The notes below the pieces were generated by a model, which saw nothing but the letters and a program-made list of their open reading frames with translations, did no database searches and was not told where the DNA came from. This document shows positions 9,271 through 16,239 of a stretch of DNA of 22,814 nucleotides, piece by piece. Source of the stretch: a virus. The translations under genes and the position numbers were made by a program. The stretch spans positions 1-22,814 of the IMG/VR virus record IMGVR_UViG_3300044858_003082; one strand, 5' to 3'. Position 1 is the first letter of the stretch; every line of letters begins with the position of its first letter.

Positions 9271-9675
9271 CTAATCACCTCGCGCAACGGCCTGCTGATA
9301 CAAGATGGCAATAGAACCGTCTGTGTCAAATGGCAACATCTTTGCTAGTGTATCTGAAGTCTTTGCAACTGACTTCTGCATTACTAAAGCGCTAGCACCA
9401 GGGCCTGCGCCCATATCAATACCTGCGGTAATTGGTTCATTAGGACGTTGTGATGGTGCGTATAATTCTGTTAGTGGTGACTGTCCTGCAGCTTCGCGTA
9501 CATCGCCTGCGCGAGCAGGGCGTACATCTGGAGTCTTGGAAAGCGGAGCACCTGACTTAATAGCCTGCGTCTCAACGCCTTCACCGTATGCTGTAGATCC
9601 CATTTGTAGATTATCAGTACGTGTGGAGAACTTGCCTGGACCTGCTGGTCCTGCCAGTGGATTCATCATACTCAC
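9271..9675 (-). CDS. Small Gly/Pro-rich virion-region protein (134 aa), GTG start
   Basis: The frame is open upstream to a TTG at 9723, but I place the start at GTG 9675-9673. AGGAGG lies 8 nt before it, and the GTG overlaps the TGA stop of the upstream gene by the typical 4-nt GTGA arrangement; an ATG at 9669 is the next alternative. The N-terminal half is Gly/Pro-rich with PLAGPAGPGKF, which echoes PAGPGK in the 47-aa protein upstream. The C-terminal half has a helix (VMQKSVAKTSDTLAKMLPF). The family is unknown. It ends in TAG immediately before the TTG of the giant gene, in the same frame, so readthrough would fuse the two. Possibly a portal- or head-associated accessory. Confidence 0.75.
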   Translation of the reverse strand: MSMMNPLAGPAGPGKFSTRTDNLQMGSTAYGEGVETQAIKSGAPLSKTPDVRPARAGDVREAAGQSPLTELYAPSQRPNEPITAGIDMGAGPGASALVMQKSVAKTSDTLAKMLPFDTDGSIAILYQQAVARGD

Positions 9676-9887
9676 TGTTGGTCCTCCTCTAATTTTTCTA
9701 AATCGTTTGCCATATCTTCCCAAGCCCTGTTGGTTTGAGTAATATGATTTGAATGGTAAATTGCTAATTCCATTAGTTCACCTGTTAATGTTTCAACAGA
9801 TGATGCTATGTTGTGTAGAAAGCCTACTCCTACAACAACGAAATCAAGAAAGCGTACTGGACGAGGAACATAATTATCATCTTTCAT
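9672..9887 (-). CDS. Small helical protein in the virion operon (71 aa)
   Basis: I choose the ATG at 9887 rather than the GTG at 9899, because a GAGAGG site lies 11 nt before the ATG but abuts the GTG. The protein has a short hydrophobic stretch (FLDFVVVGVGFLHNIA, about residues 13-28) and then an acidic helical tail ending EKLEEDQQ. The hydrophobic stretch could be a marginal membrane helix. The stop overlaps the next gene's GTG. No family is recognised. Confidence 0.65.
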   Translation of the reverse strand: MKDDNYVPRPVRFLDFVVVGVGFLHNIASSVETLTGELMELAIYHSNHITQTNRAWEDMANDLEKLEEDQQ

Positions 9888-9916
9888 CGCCCAGTACACC
9901 TCTCATTAAAAAGTTA

Positions 9917-10060
9917 TTATCCCTTTTTTACTGCGTTGCCGCGTCGTCCTGCTGGCATCATTGATGGTACTACCTTGCCTGGTCCTGCTGGCTTGGAGGT
10001 ATCCTTCTTGCCTTCAACTGGCTTTGACATTGGTGCTGCTGCACGTGATCCTTGGTTCAT
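9917..10060 (-). CDS. Small basic Gly/Pro-rich protein (47 aa)
   Basis: ATG at 10060 with AGGAGG 6 nt upstream, one of the best ribosome sites in the window, and stop TAA at 9919-9917. The protein is basic and low in complexity (SKPAGPGKVV, PAGRRGNAVKKG). PAGPGK recurs in the 134-aa protein two genes on, which may mark a shared short binding motif. No family is recognised. The strong ribosome site and its place in the operon are the evidence that it is real. Confidence 0.6.
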   Translation of the reverse strand: MNQGSRAAAPMSKPVEGKKDTSKPAGPGKVVPSMMPAGRRGNAVKKG

Positions 10061-10076
10061 ATTACACCTCCTCTGA

Positions 10077-11834
10077 TTATGCTGCGCCGGTGATACCAGC
10101 TAGTAGTTGGGCTATATCTGGACGTTGACCAGCAGCAGGGGCCATACCACCTTGTTCTTGTGGAGGTTGCGCTGAGGCTGGGGCGGGGGCCGCTCCTGCT
10201 GCTGGAAGCTGTTGCTCCATACCTGGTGCCATAGGCGGCATCTGCGGGGTTGGAGCTGGTTCTGGTGTAAATGCTTTTTCGATAACTGACTCTAGCGATT
10301 GGCCCTTTTGCCGACCTTGGATAACAGACGCAATGCGGGTGATAATCTCTGTAGGGTCTTGGCCCTGCGCTGCAAGGGCCGGAATGGCTTGAGCATACTG
10401 AGCAACAGCCACGCGCAAAGAATCGCGCATTTCTTCAATATCAACACGTTGTTCCTCCTGCGTAACATTCAAGTCCATAGGAATCTCACGACGTACATAG
10501 TCACGAGATACGAGCTTGTCTGAGCGCATTTGTAGTAAAGCAATGATGGCACGGTTTGGATCCATACCAGACATAATTCCGTAACGTACATCTATGCCAT
10601 ACTCGCCCTTGATATCACGAGATGGTGTGTACTTAAGAACATAAGGTGTTCCGTCATCTGTTCCCTTGATGGTCTTTGGAATACCACCAAATACTTTCTC
10701 ATCTGCTTCAAAGCAAACAGAGATAAGTTCTTGGAACATACGAGCAAACTGTGCTTGTGCTGCCTTGATCTGTGTGTCAAAGCCAGCCTGTAGTGCTTGT
10801 ACACCACGGCCTGTTACAACTGATGCGTCAATGTTACCTGAACGAGATTCAGGGTAACGAGCACCCATACGTAGTTCACGCTCTAGCACGCCAGATTCTG
10901 CAAAGATACCTGGTGGTAAATCTAGTGGAACGCGACGAATACCTTGTGGGTTAGCAGAACGCATAATTGAATCTGGACCAAGTGCCAACTCTTGCACATC
11001 TTGTGGGATAGCAATAGGTGCTTGGATAGACTTTTCTGCTGCTTGGATCTGCAATACTGCAAAGCGAGCACGAGCTAACTGTACAGATAGAACATCATCA
11101 AACTGTCCACGTGCTTCACCGTCAAGTGATGAACGCATAATGACAGATGCCATTGCCTTACCTAAGATGTTAGGTGTGCGTGATAGAACTAAGTTCTTAC
11201 GCTCTGGTAAGTACAATAAGTCCTGGTCCTTGTCGTGGTACTTGACCATTGAGATATAAGGAGAAGAAAGAGCATACTGGTTTTTACCTAGAATCAAATC
11301 GTAATACTCTGGGTACTGTGAAGCCAATGTCTCTGCATCAGTAACGATAACCTGAGTCACGGACATAACGCGACCATAACGATCTAACTCTGGGTAGGTA
11401 CCGAATGGGTTGAGCATACGGATACGAGGGTTGTTATCCTCAAAGTCCATCTCAACCATACCGATACCAAGACCGTAGGTGTTATACCAGTCTGCTGATG
11501 TGTACATCTGCAGTTGTAGGTCAGAGTTTGTTACATAAAAGTTTGCAATACGAGTTCTAGTATCTGCAGCTTTCCGTGCTGCATCTGAAACCATATTGGT
11601 TGCTGAGCAGTTGAAGGATGGCAGTGGTGCCATTGCTTCTGCTAAGTCACGTGCTGCTACGTCAATGAAGTTTGCAACCAGAGGCTTTGGGTATTCCTCT
11701 GAAAACATTGCAGGGTATACCTTAGAGATATCTCCCTGACGCACCGAAAGCACATCACGCATACGTTGATCTCGCGCTGATGAGCGAGTACGTAAGCGTG
11801 CTAGCTTAGCGTCAACTTCTTTGACTGATAACAA
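10077..11834 (-). CDS. Portal protein (585 aa)
   Basis: The portal forms the ring at the head vertex through which DNA enters and leaves. The call rests on length (585 aa), the position two genes after the terminase, and the look of the sequence: an Arg-rich helical N-terminus, LNPFGTYPELDRYGRV near residue 140, and a long helical stem region, as in actinophage portals. The last 60 residues are a Pro/Ala/Gln-rich tail (APTPQMPPMAPGM), probably disordered and internal. The start is TTG at 11834-11832, with AAGGA 6 nt upstream and the previous stop 9 bp away. No nuclease or protease motif is present. I am confident of the role, less so of the exact start. Confidence 0.88.
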   Translation of the reverse strand: MLSVKEVDAKLARLRTRSSARDQRMRDVLSVRQGDISKVYPAMFSEEYPKPLVANFIDVAARDLAEAMAPLPSFNCSATNMVSDAARKAADTRTRIANFYVTNSDLQLQMYTSADWYNTYGLGIGMVEMDFEDNNPRIRMLNPFGTYPELDRYGRVMSVTQVIVTDAETLASQYPEYYDLILGKNQYALSSPYISMVKYHDKDQDLLYLPERKNLVLSRTPNILGKAMASVIMRSSLDGEARGQFDDVLSVQLARARFAVLQIQAAEKSIQAPIAIPQDVQELALGPDSIMRSANPQGIRRVPLDLPPGIFAESGVLERELRMGARYPESRSGNIDASVVTGRGVQALQAGFDTQIKAAQAQFARMFQELISVCFEADEKVFGGIPKTIKGTDDGTPYVLKYTPSRDIKGEYGIDVRYGIMSGMDPNRAIIALLQMRSDKLVSRDYVRREIPMDLNVTQEEQRVDIEEMRDSLRVAVAQYAQAIPALAAQGQDPTEIITRIASVIQGRQKGQSLESVIEKAFTPEPAPTPQMPPMAPGMEQQLPAAGAAPAPASAQPPQEQGGMAPAAGQRPDIAQLLAGITGAA

Positions 11835-11843
11835 TGGAGTTCC

Positions 11844-12230
11844 TTACTTCTTGTATAATCCTGGATACTTCTTATTGGTTGCCTTCTTAGCATCCATCTC
11901 TGCCCTCTTAACACCGGCAGGTGATGTACGACGTTGAATTTCTGCAACTGCTGCTGGGCCTGTAAGTGGCTTTGGCTTAACTGTTGGCTTAGGTGCTACA
12001 GTCTTTGAACGACCCATACGAGACTGTTGCGCGTTAATCATCTCAGAACGTTTTTCTTTTGAAGGACGTGTTGCTCTATACTTCTCGGCTGCCTTTTTAG
12101 CAGCAGCAAGTTCAGCATCAATTTGTGCTTGTGTTTTTCTAACTTTAGGCTTTAGAGGTTCAGGCATTCTTTTTGCTGCAGCAGCACGTTCTGCCATAAT
12201 CTGCTGCTTTGTTTTTTGAGTATTTGCCAC
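11844..12230 (-). CDS. Basic Ala/Lys/Arg-rich protein between terminase and portal (128 aa)
   Basis: The frame could be extended to 12281, but AAGGAG lies 6 nt before a GTG at 12230-12228, so I use that start, which also removes the overlap with the terminase. The protein is strongly basic and rich in Ala/Lys/Arg with Gln-Ile repeats (TKQQIMAERAAAAKR; KTQAQIDAELAAAKKAAEKY), which look like helical, possibly coiled-coil, nucleic-acid- or capsid-binding segments. The tail is Lys-rich (ATNKKYPGLYKK). The family is unknown. Basic linker proteins between terminase and portal occur in many phages; the function is not established here. Confidence 0.7.
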   Translation of the reverse strand: MANTQKTKQQIMAERAAAAKRMPEPLKPKVRKTQAQIDAELAAAKKAAEKYRATRPSKEKRSEMINAQQSRMGRSKTVAPKPTVKPKPLTGPAAVAEIQRRTSPAGVKRAEMDAKKATNKKYPGLYKK

Positions 12231-12243
12231 TGTTATCTCCTTG

Positions 12244-14103
12244 TTAGATGAACGTTCGGTCTTTCTCTGCGAGCAGTTCATCTATGTTGACAACTGTTCG
12301 TTTGCCTACCTCGTAGCGAGATAGAAAAGGATTCTTCATATGATGTGTCTTGTGCATACCTTGGTTAAGCATTTCGCGTGCGCGGATCTCACAGAACCAC
12401 AGAGCCATTACCATATCGGTCTTACCCTTGGTCGTTGGGGACCAAGTAATTAGTTGCTCGATGAGCGCCTTAATGTTTTCAGTTTGGTCAGAAGGTAAGT
12501 GGATAAGGTTGTCGCGGTGGTGCTTGCCGTCAAATTGTTTTGTGCCGAACAGTGTGGACATAGAAGCAACACCGAAACCGGAGTCCCACTTATTGGTTCC
12601 AGTATGGTGTTCTCGCAGTAACACACCCCGTGAGGCAAGGTTTTGGCGGATGCCCTCATCTTGCGTAAGGAATGATTGAAAAGCATTCTTCTCTACTATC
12701 CACTCACTAGGCTGGTACAGGGAAGTCCAGTCAAAGATTAGTTGGCGTATCGCAGCAGGTGTTGGCCTAGTGATCTTAATAGCATCAACGATATAGCGTT
12801 TATGTGTAGCCCTATCAACAGCGTAACAAACGACGGCTGTATCACCAACCATAGCGGGATCAAGACCACAAATAAAAGAAAAGCCGTTAACATCCCTCGG
12901 ATGGCCTGGGTGACCAGGAACCAAGCGACCTGCTTTACGCATACCATCTATAGAACCTCGCACACATACTGGATCAAAGATGGCATCATCTGAGATATCT
13001 TGTTGTTGATACACCAAAGCCCAGGTGCTTGCATCCATAGCTTGGCGTTCATTGTAAAGGTTGCGACCATTCCATCTAGGGTAGAGGCCGTCTTCGTTCT
13101 TGTCAGATTCTTGTTGCCCATCGAAAGGCGCGTCACTAGCAGGCCACAAAGTTTCCCACTTGTCAGGGTCTTCGTGCGTAGTCAAAAGCGCTGGCATAGC
13201 CAAGTACTTCCACGGGACCAGTCCACCTGGGTAGCGGTCTTCGTTACGTAGCTCGCGGTATAGGTCCATAGCTGAAACACGCGTACCAATAACTACAAGT
13301 TTACCTGTAGGGTTCAAACGAGAGCGTACGTCCTGGGTTAACCAGCGGATCTGCTTTTCAAACTCGTTGGCGTTCTTTAAGGTAACAGCGTCATCTACGA
13401 TAATCATATCTGCACGCTTACCGTAGATCTGACCACCGATACCAATGGCTTCGATGTTTGGATCTTTTTCGCTAGACTCACGTAGCTCGGAACCAAAGGT
13501 GACGCGGGTGGCTTGCCACGATGCGCTCTTAGAGTTAAACCCTACGCCAGCAGCGTAAGCCTGTTGGAGTGATTCATACATCGGATGTGTCAGGCGTTGC
13601 TTGATGGCGTAGAGAAAGTCGGCAGCTAACTGCTGGGTTTGGGAAACAATCAAAACTCTAAAGTTGGGGTTACGTACTACCTGCCAGGTAACATAGTCCA
13701 CCGTGATCGTAATGGACTTGGCGTGGTTTGGCGGAATGTTAATCAGGATTCTATTAGAAGCCAGTCCTGGCTCATACTTCATAGAAGGGTGCATCCAGCC
13801 AGGTTCGCGGCCTTCGATCATATCTACCAGATTTTGCTGGTGTGGGAAAGTCTGGGAGTGCAGGAACTTCTGGCGGAACTCGGCAAAGGTAATGTCGTGG
13901 ACATCGCTTGTTGCAAAGCTCTTGTCCTTAAGACCAAGGCGTGTTCGGTCAACCTTGTCTGTAAAGACCTTATCGGTACGTCGGTAGTACTCGTATGTCT
14001 TAATGGATTTACCAGCCGAGGCACAAGCGGCCTCGATGGTCATACCCTCTGCTACACAGCCAAGGATGATTCTCTTGGCGATGTCGGCACTATTGTCAGC
14101 CAC
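12244..14103 (-). CDS. terL: Terminase large subunit with N-terminal helix-turn-helix (619 aa)
   Basis: This is the DNA-packaging motor: an ATPase drives DNA through the portal and a nuclease cuts the concatemer. Visible motifs are a Walker A-like PPNHAKS (124-130, K129), a Walker B MIIVDDA (233-239, D237/D238), and an RNase H-like nuclease with D415 (GLDPAM), E471 (WIVEKN) and D563 (KTDMVMA). Residues about 8-45 form a helix-turn-helix-like segment (ACASAGKSIKTYEYYRRTDK), as often found in small terminase subunits, and no separate small terminase gene is visible here. Walker A lacks the usual second glycine (compare GHGKS). The start is GTG with AGGAG 5 nt upstream, as usual in this phage. 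It is the first gene of the late operon. Confidence 0.95.
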   Translation of the reverse strand: MADNSADIAKRIILGCVAEGMTIEAACASAGKSIKTYEYYRRTDKVFTDKVDRTRLGLKDKSFATSDVHDITFAEFRQKFLHSQTFPHQQNLVDMIEGREPGWMHPSMKYEPGLASNRILINIPPNHAKSITITVDYVTWQVVRNPNFRVLIVSQTQQLAADFLYAIKQRLTHPMYESLQQAYAAGVGFNSKSASWQATRVTFGSELRESSEKDPNIEAIGIGGQIYGKRADMIIVDDAVTLKNANEFEKQIRWLTQDVRSRLNPTGKLVVIGTRVSAMDLYRELRNEDRYPGGLVPWKYLAMPALLTTHEDPDKWETLWPASDAPFDGQQESDKNEDGLYPRWNGRNLYNERQAMDASTWALVYQQQDISDDAIFDPVCVRGSIDGMRKAGRLVPGHPGHPRDVNGFSFICGLDPAMVGDTAVVCYAVDRATHKRYIVDAIKITRPTPAAIRQLIFDWTSLYQPSEWIVEKNAFQSFLTQDEGIRQNLASRGVLLREHHTGTNKWDSGFGVASMSTLFGTKQFDGKHHRDNLIHLPSDQTENIKALIEQLITWSPTTKGKTDMVMALWFCEIRAREMLNQGMHKTHHMKNPFLSRYEVGKRTVVNIDELLAEKDRTFI

Positions 14104-14147
14104 GTGATCTCCTAAAATTTATTGGGGACCGGCCGGAATCGGTTTAT

Positions 14148-14187
14148 TTTTATACTAGGCGAGGAAGGTTTTATCTACCAGTAGATA
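14148..14187 (-). promoter_or_regulatory. Candidate late promoter with dyad operator
   Basis: On the minus strand the sequence reads TAGTATAAAAATAAA just upstream of the terminase ribosome site, a good -10 (TAGTAT or TATAAA). A perfect dyad TATCTAC-CA-GTAGATA (14172-14187; 7-bp arms, 2-bp centre) covers where the -35 would lie. The -35 itself (TGGTAG at 17-nt spacing) is poor, as expected if a phage sigma or activator is used. The dyad is the solid part; the promoter is inference. Confidence 0.45.
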
Positions 14188-14337
14188 GACCTATCCCCAC
14201 TAAAAGTACTGGGCAGGTCGGGCTTAACGCCCGAAGGAGCTACAGCGAACTGAGGGGTAAGTTAGTGCTCGGCCTAGGGGCCTCGCTAGAGGCCATACCG
14301 TTAACTGCTCAGGGCTTTTCCTATTAAAACCCCTTAC

Positions 14338-14413
14338 TATATATAAGGCAGGAAATTATCGTCATTTCCCGTTTTTAGAATGTGACCTTCATCACAGTAT
14401 ATATAACCGCAGG
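14338..14413. repeat. Paired TATATATAA direct repeats flanking a hairpin and CRP-type site
   Basis: TATATATAA occurs at 14338-14346 and again at 14398-14406, exactly 60 bp apart, each followed within 3 nt by CAGG or CGCAGG. Between them are a 6-bp hairpin GGAAAT-TATCGTC-ATTTCC (14351-14369) with a following CGTTTTT, and the TGTGA-N6-TCACA site. The 60-bp distance is close to six helical turns. Confidence 0.55.
14381..14396. promoter_or_regulatory. CRP/GlxR-type operator TGTGA-N6-TCACA
   Basis: TGTGACCTTCATCACA matches exactly the CRP-family half-sites (TGTGA, TCACA) with 6-bp spacing. In Actinobacteria this is the kind of site bound by GlxR/Cmr-type CRP homologues of the host. It lies in the noncoding hub, about 530 bp upstream of the first early gene. 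One such 16-mer could arise by chance, so the match is real but the function is inferred. Confidence 0.5.
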
Positions 14414-14594
14414 TCAGAGGCCAGATCGCAGCTTTGACTTTAGCAAATATTTTTTGTTGGGGAGTATACAGACACCGCGTGCAGAATTCAACAACGGGGG
14501 GTCCCTGTTTCCTGTCTAACGCTGCGGTAGAGGTCTAGCCTTGGACAGTTGCGGGCTGTATGTCTATGGTGTTTGGTAAAGAGATAGGGGCTGA

Positions 14595-14790
14595 CTAACC
14601 CGCCGGCTACCCCTAACCCTTAAGCTCTCTCTAATTAAGTAACCGCCTAACCTTGCAGCTCTACCCTTGCAGCTACTAACCGGCGCAGCTCTACCCGATA
14701 ACCGCAGCTCTTACCCTCTCACCTTGCAGCTATCCGCCGGGGATCTAATGACCTAACCCCTAGACATAACCGGGCTAACTGTCTACCTTG
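14595..14790. repeat. GCAGCT/TAACC repeat cluster (iteron- or operator-like)
   Basis: GCAGCT occurs at 14655, 14669, 14685, 14704 and 14726, spaced 14-22 bp. Two of the copies extend to GCAGCTCTACCC (14655 and 14685) and a third, at 14704, to GCAGCTCTTACCC. TAACC or TAACCC words are interspersed throughout. No gene is present. Such clusters are typical of replication origins or of multi-site operators; no other origin signature was seen. Confidence 0.5.
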
Positions 14791-14832
14791 TTGAGAGCTG
14801 CGACACGCCCTAAAAGATCCTCTTAAATGGTG

Positions 14833-14861
14833 TTGCACTATGGGGCATAGTCGTGTATCGT
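14833..14861 (+). promoter_or_regulatory. Candidate early promoter (TTGCAC-17-TATCGT)
   Basis: TTGCAC at 14833-14838, 17 bp, then TATCGT at 14856-14861, which fits the -10 form TANNNT of Actinobacteria with canonical spacing. It lies 54 bp before the first early ATG, with a short leader in between. It is the best plus-strand promoter match in the hub. Confidence 0.55.
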
Positions 14862-14914
14862 GATCCCTGTAAAGCTCACTTACCTACTAAAGCTTTACGG
14901 ATAAGGATCTATAA

Positions 14915-15082
14915 ATGATTAAGAATAAGGTCTGCAGCTGCGGTGTATGCCTAGATAGTTATTGCAGCTCTAGCGATAGCAAGCTAACAATTGCAAAATG
15001 TTGGTGTGCAGAGTGTAAGGATACCCGTAAAGAGGCTAAATTAAATGCTTACAAGATTACTATTGTGAAAGGATCTATCTAA
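14915..15082 (+). CDS. Small Cys-rich (zinc-ribbon-like) protein, first early gene (55 aa)
   Basis: ATG at 14915 with AAGGA 7 nt upstream. It has six clustered cysteines in two Cys-x-Cys-x-x-Cys groups (C7/C9/C12 and C29/C31/C34) plus C17, which suggests metal binding. The same Cys-x-Cys-x-x-Cys pairs recur in the 149-aa protein two genes on. The family is unknown. As the first gene after the early promoter it may act early against the host, but that is speculation. Confidence 0.7.
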   Translation: MIKNKVCSCGVCLDSYCSSSDSKLTIAKCWCAECKDTRKEAKLNAYKITIVKGSI

Positions 15083-15246
15083 TGAAACTCACCGCAGCAT
15101 TAGCAATAGTTACCCCGGCTTACCTATACGCAATTCTGCCCGGCGTAACTCTTACCTATGAAAGCACTATCTTGTTTACTCTTATCTCTTTACTATCCGT
15201 GAGTATTCTCGCGGGTATTGTCGTACTAAACAAGGGGGCTAAATAA
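15082..15246 (+). CDS. Small membrane protein with two transmembrane helices (54 aa)
   Basis: The ATG overlaps the previous stop (TAATG at 15080-15084) with AAAGGA upstream. Two hydrophobic segments are clear, about residues 4-20 (AALAIVTPAYLYAILPG) and 28-48 (TILFTLISLLSVSILAG), with a short basic tail NKGAK. No family is recognised. It sits in the early block, so it may act on the host membrane; a holin role is possible but position argues against it. Confidence 0.65.
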   Translation: MKLTAALAIVTPAYLYAILPGVTLTYESTILFTLISLLSVSILAGIVVLNKGAK

Positions 15247-15696
15247 ATGACTAACACACAAGAGACACAAGGCGCTAAGCTCTCTTTCCCTTGCAGCTGC
15301 AACGGCTGCCGGAATTACCCAACACGCCCGGCGGAAATCTGGCACGAGTCGCAGATAGCTAGCAAGGCGCAAGGATACTTTTTTACCCCGGAGACTATGC
15401 GCTTTTTTAAGTCACGGATCGCAGACTTTAAGCCCGTGGGCATAAGCCCTAGCGGTGTTGATAGTTTAATGGTGATTGTGAGCAATAAGCGCGATAATGA
15501 CCCACGTTATTACGAGATTATTACCCTATGCCCTTATGGCGAAATCGGGCGTGAGTGGGCTACCGATAGCGACGGAGATCCGATTACCCAATACGAGACT
15601 CTCAACAAGGCGCGAAAGTCTGCCCGGTGGAATTGCACCATAGCCCCGCAGCTCTGCGAGTGTCACGGGTGCCAATTAGACAAGGCGGGGCGGTAA
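15247..15696 (+). CDS. Early protein flanked by Cys-x-Cys-x-x-Cys motifs (149 aa)
   Basis: The ATG follows the previous stop directly. Cys-x-Cys-x-x-Cys motifs lie near both ends (C16/C18/C21 and C137/C139/C142), suggesting the ends meet at one metal site. The middle is aromatic (YFFTPETMRFFKSRI, about residues 44-58; DNDPRYYEIITLCPYG). The TPETMRFF segment resembles small uncharacterised phage proteins of Actinobacteria with a TxETxRFFxSR signature. The function is unknown. The stop TAA overlaps the next ATG. Confidence 0.75.
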   Translation: MTNTQETQGAKLSFPCSCNGCRNYPTRPAEIWHESQIASKAQGYFFTPETMRFFKSRIADFKPVGISPSGVDSLMVIVSNKRDNDPRYYEIITLCPYGEIGREWATDSDGDPITQYETLNKARKSARWNCTIAPQLCECHGCQLDKAGR

Positions 15697-15866
15697 TGGA
15701 TAAGTGTCTATGGTGTGACAATATGGCAAGAGTGACAGTATCGGGTGGATATGTACCGCGATACTTATGCGCCTTTCACGCTAGCGAGCTATGCGAGAGT
15801 ATAGGCGACAAGGCGGGCGCGGTTAAGTTCGCGCAGCTTATAGCGGGGGACAGGGTGAGCGCGTGA
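15696..15866 (+). CDS. Small CxxC/CxxH zinc-finger-like protein (56 aa)
   Basis: I choose the ATG at 15696 (TAATG overlap) over an in-frame start further upstream at 15627. It has C4, C7, C25 and H28 in a Cys-x2-Cys...Cys-x2-His pattern, typical of a small zinc finger, followed by a helix (ELCESIGDKAGAVKFAQLI). GTGA overlap with the next gene. Role unknown. Confidence 0.65.
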   Translation: MDKCLWCDNMARVTVSGGYVPRYLCAFHASELCESIGDKAGAVKFAQLIAGDRVSA

Positions 15867-16015
15867 GATCGCGCAGCTATTATCGCGTGCGCTTAGCGGT
15901 ACGCCTAGCCTTTTGGTTAGCTCTTGTCGGTCTCTTGTACCTTGTCTCCGGGTTTTTATGGTGGACGGGATCTGAATACTGTCCCGGCTCAATGGTTAAT
16001 TGCGTAGGTCTCTAG
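15863..16015 (+). CDS. Small single-pass membrane protein (50 aa), GTG start
   Basis: The GTG overlaps the upstream stop in the GTGA arrangement. An Arg-rich N-terminus (RSRSYYRVRLAVR) precedes one hydrophobic helix (about residues 16-34, FWLALVGLLYLVSGFLWW), and two cysteines (C40, C47) lie in the external tail. By the positive-inside rule the N-terminus is cytoplasmic. It ends in TAG, showing TAG acts as a stop here. No family known. Confidence 0.6.
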   Translation: MRSRSYYRVRLAVRLAFWLALVGLLYLVSGFLWWTGSEYCPGSMVNCVGL

Positions 16016-16029
16016 GTGAGTGACTCTCG

Positions 16030-16077
16030 CTCTCTTGCGCGGTAGCGTGAGAGGGCGGGGGCCGGCACCTAGCCGGC
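16030..16077 (+). other. Two adjacent hairpins between early genes
   Basis: CTCTCTTGC-6nt-GCGTGAGAG (16030-16053, one mismatch and one wobble) and GCCGGC-ACCTA-GCCGGC (16061-16077) lie between the 50-aa and 46-aa genes. There is no T-tract, so RNA processing or stability is likelier than termination. Confidence 0.4.
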
Positions 16078-16098
16078 TAAGTATGAAAGGGTTAGAAT

Positions 16099-16239
16099 AT
16101 GAATAAGAGTAAAGTATTTACGCGCTTAGTGGATAGTCATACACGCGAGATAGTGGGAGAGTGCGAACTAACACCCGCAGCGGTTAAGAGGTTAATCAAG
16201 CTCTACCGCGAGCAAGGCCTATGGGTGGAGGTAGCTTAA
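16099..16239 (+). CDS. Small protein ending in the EVA junction module (46 aa)
   Basis: ATG at 16099 with AAAGGG 7 nt upstream. The last codons (GAG GTA GCT TAA) encode Glu-Val-Ala and double as the ribosome site of the next gene, which starts by overlapping the stop. The protein is basic and helical (TPAAVKRLIKLYREQGLW), which could bind nucleic acid. No family known. Confidence 0.6.
   Translation: MNKSKVFTRLVDSHTREIVGECELTPAAVKRLIKLYREQGLWVEVA

Larger units (their letters stand above)
14104..14914. other. Noncoding regulatory hub between the divergent late and early blocks
   Basis: No gene longer than a dozen residues is present on either strand. From left to right it holds a dyad with a candidate late promoter (14148-14187), GC-rich hairpins (for example GGCCTC-GCTA-GAGGCC), paired TATATATAA repeats (14338-14346, 14398-14406), a short hairpin with T-tract (14351-14376), a TGTGA-N6-TCACA site (14381-14396), a G-run (14495-14501), a GCAGCT/TAACC repeat cluster (about 14595-14790) and an early promoter (14833-14861). 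It could also contain an origin or a packaging start, which I cannot tell. Confidence 0.7.

Noticed and set aside
9723-9723. TTG start at 9723 for the 134-aa gene
   Set aside because: It would overlap the upstream gene by 50 bp with no ribosome site, while GTG 9675 has AGGAGG and a 4-nt overlap.
12350-12993. Plus-strand frames of 80-110 residues inside terL
   Set aside because: No ribosome site or domain; they are antisense shadows of a gene with clear motifs.
14190-14340. tRNA gene in the noncoding hub
   Set aside because: Some short hairpins are present but no T-arm (TTC-type), acceptor-stem pairing or anticodon loop could be assembled.
14491-14510. G-run next to TCCC as a cos end
   Set aside because: A run of G with TCCC is suggestive only; no overhang or terminase site could be identified from one window.
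14575-14640. Telomere- or G-quadruplex-like TAACCC words
   Set aside because: Only three G-runs of at least three lie close together on the minus strand, too few for a confident quadruplex, and phage telomeres are not expected here.
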